64,000 nucleotides of DNA. Origin: Thiotrichaceae bacterium (lineage in GTDB: Bacteria; Pseudomonadota; Gammaproteobacteria; Beggiatoales; Beggiatoaceae). The notes beneath the pieces are model-generated. The model had not been told where the DNA came from. It made no database searches and saw only the letters and a list, made by a program, of their open reading frames with translations. Each line of letters starts with the position of its first letter. Position 1 is the stretch's first letter. This document shows positions 33,725 through 42,663 of this stretch, piece by piece. The stretch spans positions 124,001 to 188,000 of the forward strand of contig JAABRD010000001.1 in NCBI GenBank assembly GCA_011391085.1. Reading direction: 5' to 3'. Both the position numbers and the translations under genes were made by a program.

Positions 33725-36052
33725 CTACCCCCAATTTTTATACTTCTCCTCCAACTGACGAGTAAATGTGACTCCATCCATTAATGACGATGCTTGCATC
33801 TTGGCACGGATACCATGCCGAAAGGTTTGCAAGTAATCTATATCATTGGCCAATTGCACACACCGTTGACAATATTCCTCTGGCGTGTGAGTAATCAATT
33901 CTGGACATTCAAGTACCGATAAAATACTAAATCCTTGCCGTGACACTTGCCGTTCTCCCACTAAAGTGACGACTGGTACGCCCATCCATAAGGCTTCAAA
34001 AGTGGTGATGCCACCAGTAAAAGGGAACGTGTCTAACGCAATATCTATCTGATGATAGGTGTTCAAATGTTGGGGCGCAGGACTAGAGGAGTGTAGCAAT
34101 ACCCTGTCAGAACCGATACCTAGTTCGGCAAACTGTTTTAATAAATTCTGTCTTACGCCAGTGTCATTTAAGGTTTTCGTCTTCAACAACAACTTGGAAT
34201 TGGGTACGGCTTCCAATATTCTGGCCCATCTGGTTAATAATTCTGGATTCAACTTATAATAACCATTGAGGCAACCAAAGGTGAGATAACCATTGTGTAC
34301 CGCTGGTAACGCATTGATCGAAAAGGGTTCATTCATCAGTGGATGATAGCAAAAATAACTGCCGGGCATTCTTATCAACGTTTCAGAATGAAATGAGTCA
34401 GTCACCCCCACTGGGTCCACCAACGCATCGGTGATACGATAATTTATGCTGGTTAAACCAGTGGTATTGGGATAACCCAAATAAGTAACCTGCACCGGTG
34501 CCGGTTTCCTGGCAAAGGTCAATAACCGATGGCCGGCGGTATGTCCAGAGAGGTCGATCAAAATATCAATCTCATCTTGCCGAATCTGTTTCGCCAAAGC
34601 ATCATCGGAGAAACCGAAACAAGTTAGCCAGTGGTCTGCATACTGTTGCAATTGTGAAGTGATGGCATCACCCTTTAAGTTATTGTAATAACAAAAAATC
34701 TCAAATTGTTGATGGTCATGGTTAGCCAAAATGGGGGCGATTACATGGGCCACCGCATGGTCATAAAAATCGGCTGACACATAACCAATTCTCAACTTGC
34801 GTGGCAATGCCTGCCTAATTTTAGAAGGAAGTGCGGAAGGGGGAGATAGGGAGGTGGCATAACATTCATTGAATCTCTGATGTTCCGCAAAAATCGCGGC
34901 CAAATCATAATCGATGGCGTAATTTAGCGCAAACACCAAGTTCCCTTGCACCAGTGCGGAAGGTCCGATGGACAAGGCATTTCTATAACACTCAATGGCT
35001 TCTGATACCCTGCCTAAATCCTTCAAAGTCAGCCCCAGGTTATTATAAAATCCCAAATGGTTAGGAGAGAGAGACAACGCTTGTTGATAGCAACTCAATG
35101 CTTCCATGACGCGACCTTGTTGACGCAATAAGACACCCAAGTTATTATGAGTCTCTGGTTGCCGTGGATTCAGTTGCAGAGAACGTTGATAAAACGCTAA
35201 GGCGTTTTTGAAGTTATCCAAACCATAGTAAACTAAACCCAGATTATTATATAATTCAGAATCTTCTGGCGTCAATGTCACCGCCTGTTGAAAACATTTT
35301 TCGGCCTCCGTCAAGTTACCTTGCTGATAGCAAAGCATCCCTAAATCCTTGTGCAATTGGGCCTCTTTGGGATTGACAGTCAAGGCCTGTTGTAAGCAAT
35401 GAAAAGCCTCCTCCAATCGTTCTAGTTCATTGAATAATTGACTGAGGCGAATAGACACTTCCACAGCCGCCGGTTGAATGGCCAGTGACTGTTGATAACA
35501 AGCCACGGCCGCTTCCCGCTTCCCTTGGAGTCGGTACACGTTTCCTAAATTCGAGTGACCTTCGCTAGAATGAAGGTCAAGAATCAACAATTGTTGGAAA
35601 CACTCGGCAGCCTGGTCAAATTGACCCAAACGTTGCCAGGCGGCGCCTAAATTATTGTAAGCATTGATATAATTTGGATTTAAAGCAATCGCTTGTTGAA
35701 AACAACTCACGGCCTCTTGATACTTCTGAAGAATCAGCCACGCATTGCCCAAATTATAATACACAGAGGGGTTATCAGACTCATGGGCCAGGGCTTTTTT
35801 AAACCAATCAATGGCAACCACATAATTCTGTCTTTGCCCCTCGATAATTCCTAACAAGTGTAGCACCTCACTGTTATCAGGCGCCACCTGTAAAATTTGC
35901 TGATAAACACTTTCCGCTTGTGACAAGTCACCGGCTTGATGGGCTTTCATACCCATTTGGACTGCCTGGGCCAATGTCACCGTATGTTGAACGGCCCCGG
36001 CAGTTTCCATCCGTTGGGCAGTTTTTTGAGGGATACGAGTTTTTTTCTTCAT
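33725..36052 (-). CDS. TPR and O-GlcNAc transferase-like (GT41, SPINDLY type) protein
   Basis: 775 residues from the ATG at 36052. The frame extends upstream, but that part is repeat sequence. About ten TPR units (residues about 30-370; A-x-A-Y-N-N-L-G-x-A pattern) are followed by the GT41 catalytic region with KLRIGYVSADFYDHAVAH, VDPVGVTDSFHSETLIRMPG, FGCLNGYYKLNPELL and VTLVGERQVSRQGFSIL. Bacterial members transfer sugars to protein Ser/Thr. The acceptor is unknown. The TPR number is typical for substrate binding. Confidence 0.9.
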   Translation of the reverse strand: MKKKTRIPQKTAQRMETAGAVQHTVTLAQAVQMGMKAHQAGDLSQAESVYQQILQVAPDNSEVLHLLGIIEGQRQNYVVAIDWFKKALAHESDNPSVYYNLGNAWLILQKYQEAVSCFQQAIALNPNYINAYNNLGAAWQRLGQFDQAAECFQQLLILDLHSSEGHSNLGNVYRLQGKREAAVACYQQSLAIQPAAVEVSIRLSQLFNELERLEEAFHCLQQALTVNPKEAQLHKDLGMLCYQQGNLTEAEKCFQQAVTLTPEDSELYNNLGLVYYGLDNFKNALAFYQRSLQLNPRQPETHNNLGVLLRQQGRVMEALSCYQQALSLSPNHLGFYNNLGLTLKDLGRVSEAIECYRNALSIGPSALVQGNLVFALNYAIDYDLAAIFAEHQRFNECYATSLSPPSALPSKIRQALPRKLRIGYVSADFYDHAVAHVIAPILANHDHQQFEIFCYYNNLKGDAITSQLQQYADHWLTCFGFSDDALAKQIRQDEIDILIDLSGHTAGHRLLTFARKPAPVQVTYLGYPNTTGLTSINYRITDALVDPVGVTDSFHSETLIRMPGSYFCYHPLMNEPFSINALPAVHNGYLTFGCLNGYYKLNPELLTRWARILEAVPNSKLLLKTKTLNDTGVRQNLLKQFAELGIGSDRVLLHSSSPAPQHLNTYHQIDIALDTFPFTGGITTFEALWMGVPVVTLVGERQVSRQGFSILSVLECPELITHTPEEYCQRCVQLANDIDYLQTFRHGIRAKMQASSLMDGVTFTRQLEEKYKNWG

Positions 36053-36211
36053 GTTATTTATAGACAACGGATAATAGATAATAGATAATGGATGATGGAT
36101 AATGAATAATGAACTAGAGGTAGGTGGAAACATATCAAAGTCGAAGTCTAAAACATGTTTTGGACACCGAAAATTCTACCATTATTCATTATTCATTACT
36201 TAATGACAATA

Positions 36212-36243
36212 AGAAACTAAATTTCTTAAAAAAATAGTTTCTT
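36212..36243. repeat. AAGAAACTAAATTTCTT palindrome
   Basis: Imperfect palindrome of the AAGAAACTTAGTTTCTT family, about 30 bases before the plus-strand small membrane gene. Confidence 0.7.
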
Positions 36244-36270
36244 TAGCACTAAAAAAAGAGTAACTATCTT

Positions 36271-36567
36271 ATGACATTAGTTGAAATTATCGAATGGTTT
36301 ATCACCATTTGGCTAACTCTAGCCCTTATCAAAATCATTTTAATTTGGGGACAACTGAATGAATTTGCGCAATGTTATGCCAAAGTATTTAAAGTGGAAT
36401 ACACAGGGCAATTGATGTGGAACATTTTTTTTGCGGTACCCATCGTGGTTTCGGTGACAGCCCCTATACTATTTCTGGCAGAAGGTTGGAGATTTGTCTT
36501 ATTGTATACCAAGGATGACATCACTAAACATCTCACAGAGATTCGGGACCAGATGTCACAGATGTGA
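36271..36567 (+). CDS. Small hypothetical membrane protein
   Basis: 98 residues with two membrane segments (about 8-27 and 52-72) and a charged C-terminal tail (KDDITKHLTEIRDQMSQM). Family not recognised. It stands alone between the OGT gene on the minus strand and a repeat region. Confidence 0.65.
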   Translation: MTLVEIIEWFITIWLTLALIKIILIWGQLNEFAQCYAKVFKVEYTGQLMWNIFFAVPIVVSVTAPILFLAEGWRFVLLYTKDDITKHLTEIRDQMSQM

Positions 36568-36606
36568 AAGACCAAACACCATCAAATTGAGAGGACCAAA
36601 CAAAAA

Positions 36607-36655
36607 CAGGGGTCCAAAACGTAGCTTTGCCACACGGCGACGTTTTGGACTCCTG
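36607..36655. repeat. CAAAACGTAGCTTTG palindrome
   Basis: CAGGGGTCCAAAACGT and ACGTTTTGGACTCCTG are inverse arms. Member of the TTTGGACTCC family. It lies 40 bases after the small membrane gene and may terminate it. Confidence 0.8.
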
Positions 36656-36723
36656 TTTTTTTCAACCCTGTAAAACATTTTTGGCTGTCAGTCAGATAGA
36701 GTCATGACAGAAAAGTTCACTCT

Positions 36724-36878
36724 TGCGCGTATCCACCACTTTTAAACTGAGAAACCGATTTTAACCCTTTCCCGACATTTTAAATTTAAGTGGGATGTCA
36801 GGAAAGCGGAACACCCTCGCAGACTCTTTGCTTCAGAATGAGGGCATTCCTTCTAACACACTTAAATATCTTATCTAA
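36724..36878 (-). repeat. ~350-bp repeat element, inverted partial copy (copy 5)
   Basis: Inverse of the first 150 bases of copy 3: GCGTATCCACC, CTTTCCCGACATTTTAAATT, GGATGTCAGGAAAGCGGA, TGAGGGCATTCC and ACACACTTAAATATCTT. It is outside the TA island, so the element is dispersed. Confidence 0.85.
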
Positions 36879-37045
36879 ATTAGGAGACATTTTTAATGTC
36901 AAGTAAATATTTTAACAAATAACGTACCGAGGTAAAACAATGTTATAGTAATATTCCTATAAATTTGTACACTTCCGGCGGGAATCGTCAAGTCGGTGGG
37001 GACAGAAAAACTTGCCCACTCTACACGGGCTAACTCCATGAATCC
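36879..37045. other. Intergenic stretch before the DUF928 pseudogene end
   Basis: No gene. It contains GTAATATTCCTATAAATTTG near 36949, inverse of a sequence at about 27833. Nothing else noted. Confidence 0.4.
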
Positions 37046-37810
37046 TCAATGACTGACAACCTTCTCCGACCCTCCTTGCTTCGACAAACTAGCCCATGCT
37101 TCGCGCCACCGTGTGTCAGTGGGATTTTTCTGTGTCAATCCCGACACACTATCCAGCGCGTCGTACCAAATCCCCATCTCGGCATATAAATAAGGCCATT
37201 GTGAATCAGCTATTGCTTTGGTGCCACTCCTCATCTTAGTCGGCGGTGAAACACGCTTAATCTTGCCCAGCGCGGTCTGATTGAGAGAAGGATGTTGGGG
37301 ATCACAAGTGAGAGAGACGGACCATTCGTATTCTTTGTTCTCCTCTAAACTTACACGATATTGCGCCAGTGACAAAGATTGAATACCCGCGGTCACTGAC
37401 AAATCTGTTTTGGCTTCTAGCAATGCTTCTGGAAATTCTATCGTTGCCGAAGTGGCCACCGCCACGGGTTTCAATGTGAACATGAACGGACCCGACACGG
37501 CCTTCGAAGTGAACCAATATAAAGTCGGTTGGGCCGTCACCGTGTAACCAATGCCAGGCACTAGCACTTCTAATGTAAAATCGTCACCCAGGCCCTTGCA
37601 AGGCCCACCTCGTGACGGCCCCCGCGATGGTCATCGCGATAATCCCCGTGAAGTCAGTGCCCGTTGATGCGCTTGTACAAGTTCTGGGGGCGGATTATAA
37701 ATAATGTCTGCCGCTTGCACAGTCAAACTGACACTGACAAAAGTGGTTGTTATGCCTACCATCAAGCCAGCTACTAAACCAAATGGAATAGAATTCTTTA
37801 TGTTTTTCAT
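37046..37810 (-). pseudogene. DUF928 family protein with in-frame TGA
   Basis: 255 codons from the ATG at 37810. The first 59 give a signal peptide (PFGLVAGLMVGITTTFVSVS) and AADIIYNPPPELVQAHQRAL. A TGA follows at 37631-37633, in an Arg/Gly/Ser-rich linker (LSR, stop, PSRGPSRGGP). The rest (LVPGIGYTVTAQPTLYWFTS, then GIQSLSLAQYRVSLEENKEY) is a DUF928 domain. CGA to TGA would explain it. The family is found in cyanobacteria and sulfur bacteria near CHAT/TPR proteins. A restart at the GTG at 37567 is possible, giving a protein without export signal. Confidence 0.8.
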
Positions 37811-37847
37811 AGTCGCTTTCCTCTAACAGAGTTTTGGAGTTCAAAGT

Positions 37848-38001
37848 TTGGTAGTGATGCAATGTGGGTAATATGTTTACCCTCACCCCCGGCCCCTCTC
37901 CCAGAGGGAGAGGGGAGACAGGCGATATCAGTGGTTTTCTCCCCACGCCCTCTGGGAGAGGGGCCGGGGGTGAGGGTAAACATATATTGCATCACTACCA
38001 A
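37848..38001. repeat. 154-bp inverted repeat, TTGGTAGTGATGCAAT ends
   Basis: Outer arms TTGGTAGTGATGCAAT (37848-37863) and ATTGCATCACTACCAA (37986-38001) are exact inverses. Inside, TTTACCCTCACCCCCGGCCC pairs with its complement near 37950-37980. It begins beside the DUF928 start region and contains the stop codon of the hybrid kinase at its right end. Confidence 0.9.
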
Positions 38002-39983
38002 GAATCTTGATAGTCATCGGGCAGATAAGGACGTAACAACTCATGTATCCGAACTTCATCAAATTGTTTTGCCAATAACCGAATTTTCACTAAAAAGGGG
38101 CGCAGTTCAACCTCTTCTTGTTCAAAATGATCTATCAAATCTAAAATCCCAAAAAAATCACCCAGCAACGCTAACTCAAATAACTGGGCGACCTGAACTG
38201 GCGAAGGAACTTTAACAGGTGCGGAGAATTCTGCTTCCTCATCTAAAGTGCTGGTAGGTACCGTCACTTCGGTAGGTAGAGACTGATACCGCCAAGTCAA
38301 GTGAAGATGTTCTTGTAACAGTTCTAACAATTTCTCATGATGAAATGGTTTGGACAGAAACGCATTGCACAATACACCGCCACCGAATGAAGAACATTTC
38401 ATGACACTTGCCGATTCGGCAACAATAGGCAAGTGTTGAAAGGCAGGTTGTCGGCGTAGATGACGCATCAATTCAAAACCGTCCATCACGGGCATGACTA
38501 AATCCGTAATCACTAAATCAGGTAAATGTTGAAGTGCTTTTTCCAACCCTTCAGCACCGTCGTTGGCCGTGATGACTTCAAAATCTAACGGTGCTAGAAA
38601 ACCCTCTATCACATGACAATTCTCTGGATGGTCATCTACTACTAAAATTTTGCGACGGGGTCCTTCATAACCAATAATGGTAGCCGCGGCTGACAGGGGC
38701 GATTTCAACCAGGCGAACGCTTCTGGAAAAGTGAGGTTGCACCAAAATTTGCTACCTTTTCCCAGGGTACTTTCTACAGATAATTTACCTCCCATGAGTT
38801 CTACCAGTTTCTGGGTGATGGACAAGCCTAATCCTAACCCTGCCGTTTTCTGCTTCCAGTCACGTACTTGTTCAAAGGGTAAAAAAATTCGGTTCAGATG
38901 GGTTTCGGCAATGCCGAGGCCCGTGTCAATGACTTCAAAAGACAGTTGAACTAACCCGGCTGAAGAATCTTTTTGGTCGTCGTGGAGTCGTTCACTCTTA
39001 ATTTTAAAAGTGATACCTCCCCGGTCGGTGAATTTCACAGCATTACTCAATAAATTAATCAGAACTTGGCGTAACCTTTTCTCATCGGCACTTATCCCGA
39101 CGGGTAGAGGAGACAATGGTTCATACGCAAAAGCCAATCGTTTTTGGGCCGCCTGTTGCGCAAAATTGGTCACCAAGTCTTGGAGAAACTTATTTAAGTG
39201 AATTTCCACAGGGTGAAGTTCGATCTGATTCGTTTCTATATGAGAGATGTCTAAAATGTCGTTAATGAGGGTTAATAAATAATTTCCACTCTGTTGAATC
39301 GTATTCAGAGTTATTTGTTGTTCCATCGTCAACTGGTAGTTAGTAGCCAATACATAAGTAGAACCCAAAATAATATTGAGAGGAGTTCGCAATTCATGGC
39401 TGACGTTGGCAAAAAAAGCGGTTTTCGTTTGATTGGCCAATTCCGCCGTGTGCCGCGCCTCTTCTAACTCTTGAGTACGTTGTTGCACACGGAGTTCTAA
39501 TTCGTCATGGGCTTTTTGGAGTTCTTCGGCAACACGCTGACGTTCTACCATTTCTTGTTGTAACAGAACGTTTTGTGACTCTAAACGTTTTTGCATTCGA
39601 CTCAGGGTCAAATGCGTTTTCACCCGTGCCAACACCTCCTCGGGTTCAAATGGTTTGGTAAGATAGTCCACACCACCTAGCTGAAAGGCTTTGACTTTAT
39701 CCATGGTGTCGTTGAGGGCACTGATGAAAATCACTGGAATATCACGACTGCGTTCTGATTCTTTTAGATGACGACAAACTTCATAGCCATCCATACCAGG
39801 CATCATAATGTCTAAGAGAATCAAGTCGGGTAACTTAGCTTGTTCAACTGTTTTCAAGGCCAGGTTACCATTGGGGGCAGCCCGCACTTCGTAACTAGAG
39901 TCGCTTAACAGTTTCGTCAAGAGTCGTAAATTGGCAGGAGTGTCGTCAACGACGAGGATGTTTGCTTTGGGTTCTTCAATCAT
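37995..39983 (-). CDS. Hybrid histidine kinase: REC-HisKA-HATPase-REC
   Basis: 662 residues. N-terminal receiver (ILVVDDTPANLRLL; phospho-Asp in LILLDIMMPGMDG, near residue 56), a coiled coil, and H-box [18 protein letters not shown] box LLSNAVKFTDRGG and G2 box GLGLGLSITQKLVELMGG follow, then a C-terminal receiver (ILVVDDHPENCHVI; LVITDLVMPVMDG) and a helical tail. No membrane segment, so it is cytosolic. The last Trp and the TAG stop come from the GGTAGTGATGCAAT repeat. It is followed upstream on the same strand by another hybrid kinase. Confidence 0.93.
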   Translation of the reverse strand: MIEEPKANILVVDDTPANLRLLTKLLSDSSYEVRAAPNGNLALKTVEQAKLPDLILLDIMMPGMDGYEVCRHLKESERSRDIPVIFISALNDTMDKVKAFQLGGVDYLTKPFEPEEVLARVKTHLTLSRMQKRLESQNVLLQQEMVERQRVAEELQKAHDELELRVQQRTQELEEARHTAELANQTKTAFFANVSHELRTPLNIILGSTYVLATNYQLTMEQQITLNTIQQSGNYLLTLINDILDISHIETNQIELHPVEIHLNKFLQDLVTNFAQQAAQKRLAFAYEPLSPLPVGISADEKRLRQVLINLLSNAVKFTDRGGITFKIKSERLHDDQKDSSAGLVQLSFEVIDTGLGIAETHLNRIFLPFEQVRDWKQKTAGLGLGLSITQKLVELMGGKLSVESTLGKGSKFWCNLTFPEAFAWLKSPLSAAATIIGYEGPRRKILVVDDHPENCHVIEGFLAPLDFEVITANDGAEGLEKALQHLPDLVITDLVMPVMDGFELMRHLRRQPAFQHLPIVAESASVMKCSSFGGGVLCNAFLSKPFHHEKLLELLQEHLHLTWRYQSLPTEVTVPTSTLDEEAEFSAPVKVPSPVQVAQLFELALLGDFFGILDLIDHFEQEEVELRPFLVKIRLLAKQFDEVRIHELLRPYLPDDYQDSW

Positions 39984-40015
39984 AATAAGTAATGGAGAAT
40001 GGGTTAATGCGTTAA

Positions 40016-40089
40016 TGGAAAATGGAAAATGAAAACCGGACTGGAGGCTTCAGCCGCAATGCCATTAAGTTAAGGAATTGGAGTAGCGA
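40016..40089. repeat. Short repeat fragments upstream of hybrid kinase
   Basis: GGAAAATGGAAAATG-type units and a GGAGGCTTCAGCC / AATGCCATTAAGTTAAGGAA block precede the 28-bp array. Confidence 0.6.
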
Positions 40090-40322
40090 AGGAATTGATT
40101 CCGTTGGAGTACGGAATTGATTCCGTTTCCGTTGGAGTACGGAATTGATTCCGTTTCCGTTGGAGTACGGAATTGATTCCGTTTCCGTTGGAGTACGGAA
40201 TTGATTCCGTTTCCGTTGGAGTACGGAATTGATTCCGTTTCCGTTGGAGTACGGAATTGATTCCGTTTCCGTTGGAGTACGGAATTGATTCCGTTTCAAG
40301 CGGAATCAATTCCGTACTCCAA
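40090..40322. repeat. Seven 28-bp tandem units plus inverted terminal half
   Basis: TTGGAGTACGGAATTGATTC units begin at 40104, 40132, 40160, 40188, 40216, 40244 and 40272, exactly 28 apart. The array ends with the inverse unit GGAATCAATTCCGTACTCCA (40301-40320). 84 bp (three units) keep an open frame on some strands, which creates spurious ORFs. No spacers, so this is not a CRISPR. Confidence 0.93.
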
Positions 40323-40512
40323 AACCCATAACCATTACCTTTGCAACACTACCCAAGTGGACTAGAGGCTTTAGCCGCAATGCCATTAAGTTAAGGAATT
40401 AAGGCGCCGTTGGTGTTTTCCTTAACTTAATGGCATTGAGGCTTTAGCCGGCGGTCGTGGCACATCACCCGGCTGAAGCCTCTAGTCCGGCCTAGTGTTT
40501 TTCATTTTCCAT
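40323..40512. repeat. GGACTAGAGGCTTTAGCC / AATGCCATTAAGTTAAGG repeats
   Basis: GGACTAGAGGCTTTAGCC near 40359 and its inverse GGCTGAAGCCTCTAGTCC near 40471 flank two oppositely oriented AATGCCATTAAGTTAAGGAA units (about 40378 and 40421). No gene. Confidence 0.8.
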
Positions 40513-42384
40513 TTAACCCTTTATCATTTCTAACAGTTTCTCATATTCAAAATTATCTGCCAACGTTTTCAGCATGTCAGCCAATGTCGGCTGTTGTTCT
40601 CCAATGCGGTCCGTGACTTCCAGAATTTTTTCTATGTTTAACTCCAGCACCGCTTGCTGTAACTCTTCTCGCAAGGCCACAGGCAAAGTAGTTATCTCGG
40701 CAGCCGTTAATTCTGCGGTTTTGGGAGACACTGTCGGATTGGGTGGCGCCAACCCTGATGCTGAGTTTTCATAGAGATAGCGTACTCCCAGATGTTTATT
40801 CAGCGTCTCAAAAATTTCCGATTGTCGATAGGGTTTGCGCAAAAAATCGTCACAGCCTATGAACATCACCTTTTCTTTCTCCTCTACAAAAGCACTGGCA
40901 GTCAACGCAATAATTTTAGTCGTGTGACCATTCGGCAAGGCCCTAATTTGCTGGGTGGCTTCATAACCATCCATCACGGGCATCCGTATATCCATCCAAA
41001 TCAGATGAGGATGCCACTCTTGAAAGATTTGCACGGCTTCTGCCCCGTCGGTAGCCTCTTGTACTTCCGAAAATCCAACGGTGCGTAGTAAGGTCGTCAA
41101 GAGGAGACGATTTTCGTATTTGTCATCTACGACTAGAAGACGATATATTGGTTGTCCCGGTGCCAGTCCTTTGACCATTTGGCGATTCGGTTGTGATTTC
41201 ACCATTTCGCCTTCGCTGGCTAATTCTGCGGGAATTTCACATTTGAACAAGGAACCTTTCCCGACTTGGCTGTGAACACTAATCTCGCCACCTAACAGTT
41301 GGACATAGCGGCGCGTAATGGCCAACCCTAACCCGGTGCCTTCGGCAATGCCTTTACTGCTACTGACTTGTACAAAAGCTTCAAAAATGGTTTTCAATTC
41401 GTCAGGCGACATGCCGCGGCCACTGTCTTCTATTTCAATATGTAAGCGACATTCTGCTTGGCCAGGGAGGAGAACACTCTGGGCGCGAAACGAGATGCCT
41501 CCTTCATCGGTATATTTTACGGCATTGCCTAGCAAGTTAATCAAAATTTGACGCAACTTACCTGCATCAGTATACACATAACGTACCAAATTGTCACTGA
41601 GTTCTAACGTACACCCCAGATTTTTTTTCGCGGCCCGAATTTGTATCATTTTGCCAAGATCTTCCAGCGTTTGATGCAAGTCAAAACTCTCCTTTTCGAC
41701 CGTCATTCGTCCAGCTTCAATTTTCGACATATCCAACACGTCGTTAATCAAGGCCAGCAAATGTTCCCCGCTACGCGCAATAATGTCGAGATTTTGTTGC
41801 TGATTTTTGGTGGTCGTCGAATCTCGTAACATCAATTGGGCAAAGCCCAGAATGGCATTGAGTGGTGTCCGCAATTCATGACTCATATTGGCCAGGAAAG
41901 CACTTTTGGCATGATTAGCGGCTTCTGCAACTTCTTTCGCTTGCATCAGTTCGGTTTGAGTGCGTTGCAGATGTTCCATGGTATATACCAGGTCGGTAAC
42001 ATCGCGCCACACACTAATGATAACTCCTACTTCTTCCCCGGCGATACGTTCGAGGAGAGAAGCATTCACACTAAAATGCTTTATCGCCTTTTTGGTCATC
42101 TGACAAAACTTGAGGTCACGACAAACACCGGTCTGCCGCACCCGTTGTTCCAACGAGGTCCATTGTGACAGTGCTTCCCCATCCAGTTGTTCTAACCAGA
42201 GGAAGAGGCTGGTCTCGACAACGTCTCGCCATTTTTGTCCAAAGAAGGTACAAAAGGCTTCATTGACGACCACAATCGTTTGAGAGGTGTCGGTGATAAC
42301 AATGCCGTCCAGAGAAGCCCGGAGAAGGGTTTCAAAAAATTTGACGGTTCGTTGGATGGTGCCAGTATTACTTGGTGTAGTCAT
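40513..42384 (-). CDS. PAS hybrid histidine kinase: PAS-HisKA-HATPase-REC
   Basis: 623 residues from the ATG at 42384. An upstream TTG in frame is less likely because that stretch is repeat-like. A PAS domain (about 15-130: [32 protein letters not shown]) is followed by H-box [18 protein letters not shown] box [13 protein letters not shown] and G box [19 protein letters not shown] receiver ([27 protein letters not shown]) and a helical C-terminal tail complete it. It has no membrane segments. The PAS domain suggests sensing of redox, light or a ligand, and no cofactor residue is certain. Confidence 0.93.
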   Translation of the reverse strand: MTTPSNTGTIQRTVKFFETLLRASLDGIVITDTSQTIVVVNEAFCTFFGQKWRDVVETSLFLWLEQLDGEALSQWTSLEQRVRQTGVCRDLKFCQMTKKAIKHFSVNASLLERIAGEEVGVIISVWRDVTDLVYTMEHLQRTQTELMQAKEVAEAANHAKSAFLANMSHELRTPLNAILGFAQLMLRDSTTTKNQQQNLDIIARSGEHLLALINDVLDMSKIEAGRMTVEKESFDLHQTLEDLGKMIQIRAAKKNLGCTLELSDNLVRYVYTDAGKLRQILINLLGNAVKYTDEGGISFRAQSVLLPGQAECRLHIEIEDSGRGMSPDELKTIFEAFVQVSSSKGIAEGTGLGLAITRRYVQLLGGEISVHSQVGKGSLFKCEIPAELASEGEMVKSQPNRQMVKGLAPGQPIYRLLVVDDKYENRLLLTTLLRTVGFSEVQEATDGAEAVQIFQEWHPHLIWMDIRMPVMDGYEATQQIRALPNGHTTKIIALTASAFVEEKEKVMFIGCDDFLRKPYRQSEIFETLNKHLGVRYLYENSASGLAPPNPTVSPKTAELTAAEITTLPVALREELQQAVLELNIEKILEVTDRIGEQQPTLADMLKTLADNFEYEKLLEMIKG

Positions 42385-42445
42385 AATGAAAAATGGCGAA
42401 TGAACAAAGGAATCACTCACTTTATGCAAAAAAATTAAAACATCG

Positions 42446-42533
42446 GTGGTATGGAGGCTTTAGCCGGCCAGCGGCAGGCACACTTCATGTCGAAAGAGTG
42501 GGGGGCGCCGACCGGCTAAAGCCTCCACTCCAA
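42446..42533. repeat. GGAGGCTTTAGCCGG inverted repeat
   Basis: ATGGAGGCTTTAGCCGG near 42451 and CCGGCTAAAGCCTCCACTCC near 42512-42531 are inverse arms around a GC-rich loop. Same family as at 3.6, 33.5, 45.1 and 56.1 kb. Confidence 0.85.
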
Positions 42534-42600
42534 CGGGGTTAGTTTCTCTTTTTCATTTTTTGGATAGGTTCATCATTTTGCGTAAGATAAGTAATCATCA

Positions 42601-42650
42601 GGAGTCCAAAGCTACGCTTTGGACTCCTGGTTTCTTGGACTCCTGGTTTC
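42601..42650. repeat. GGAGTCCAAAGCTACGC palindrome and half copy
   Basis: GGAGTCCAAAGC and GCTTTGGACTCC flank TACG as a near-perfect palindrome at 42601-42628. A second TTGGACTCCTGG half follows at about 42636. It lies just after the nitrate reductase stop. Confidence 0.85.
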
Positions 42651-42663
42651 AAAGTGTCCTCTG

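Noticed and set aside
40012-40309. Two long frames on the minus strand through the 28-bp array
   Set aside because: Three 28-bp units are 84 bp, so any frame stays open. The protein is a pure repeat with no ribosome-binding site.
40090-40322. CRISPR array
   Set aside because: Tandem 28-bp units without spacers and no cas genes.
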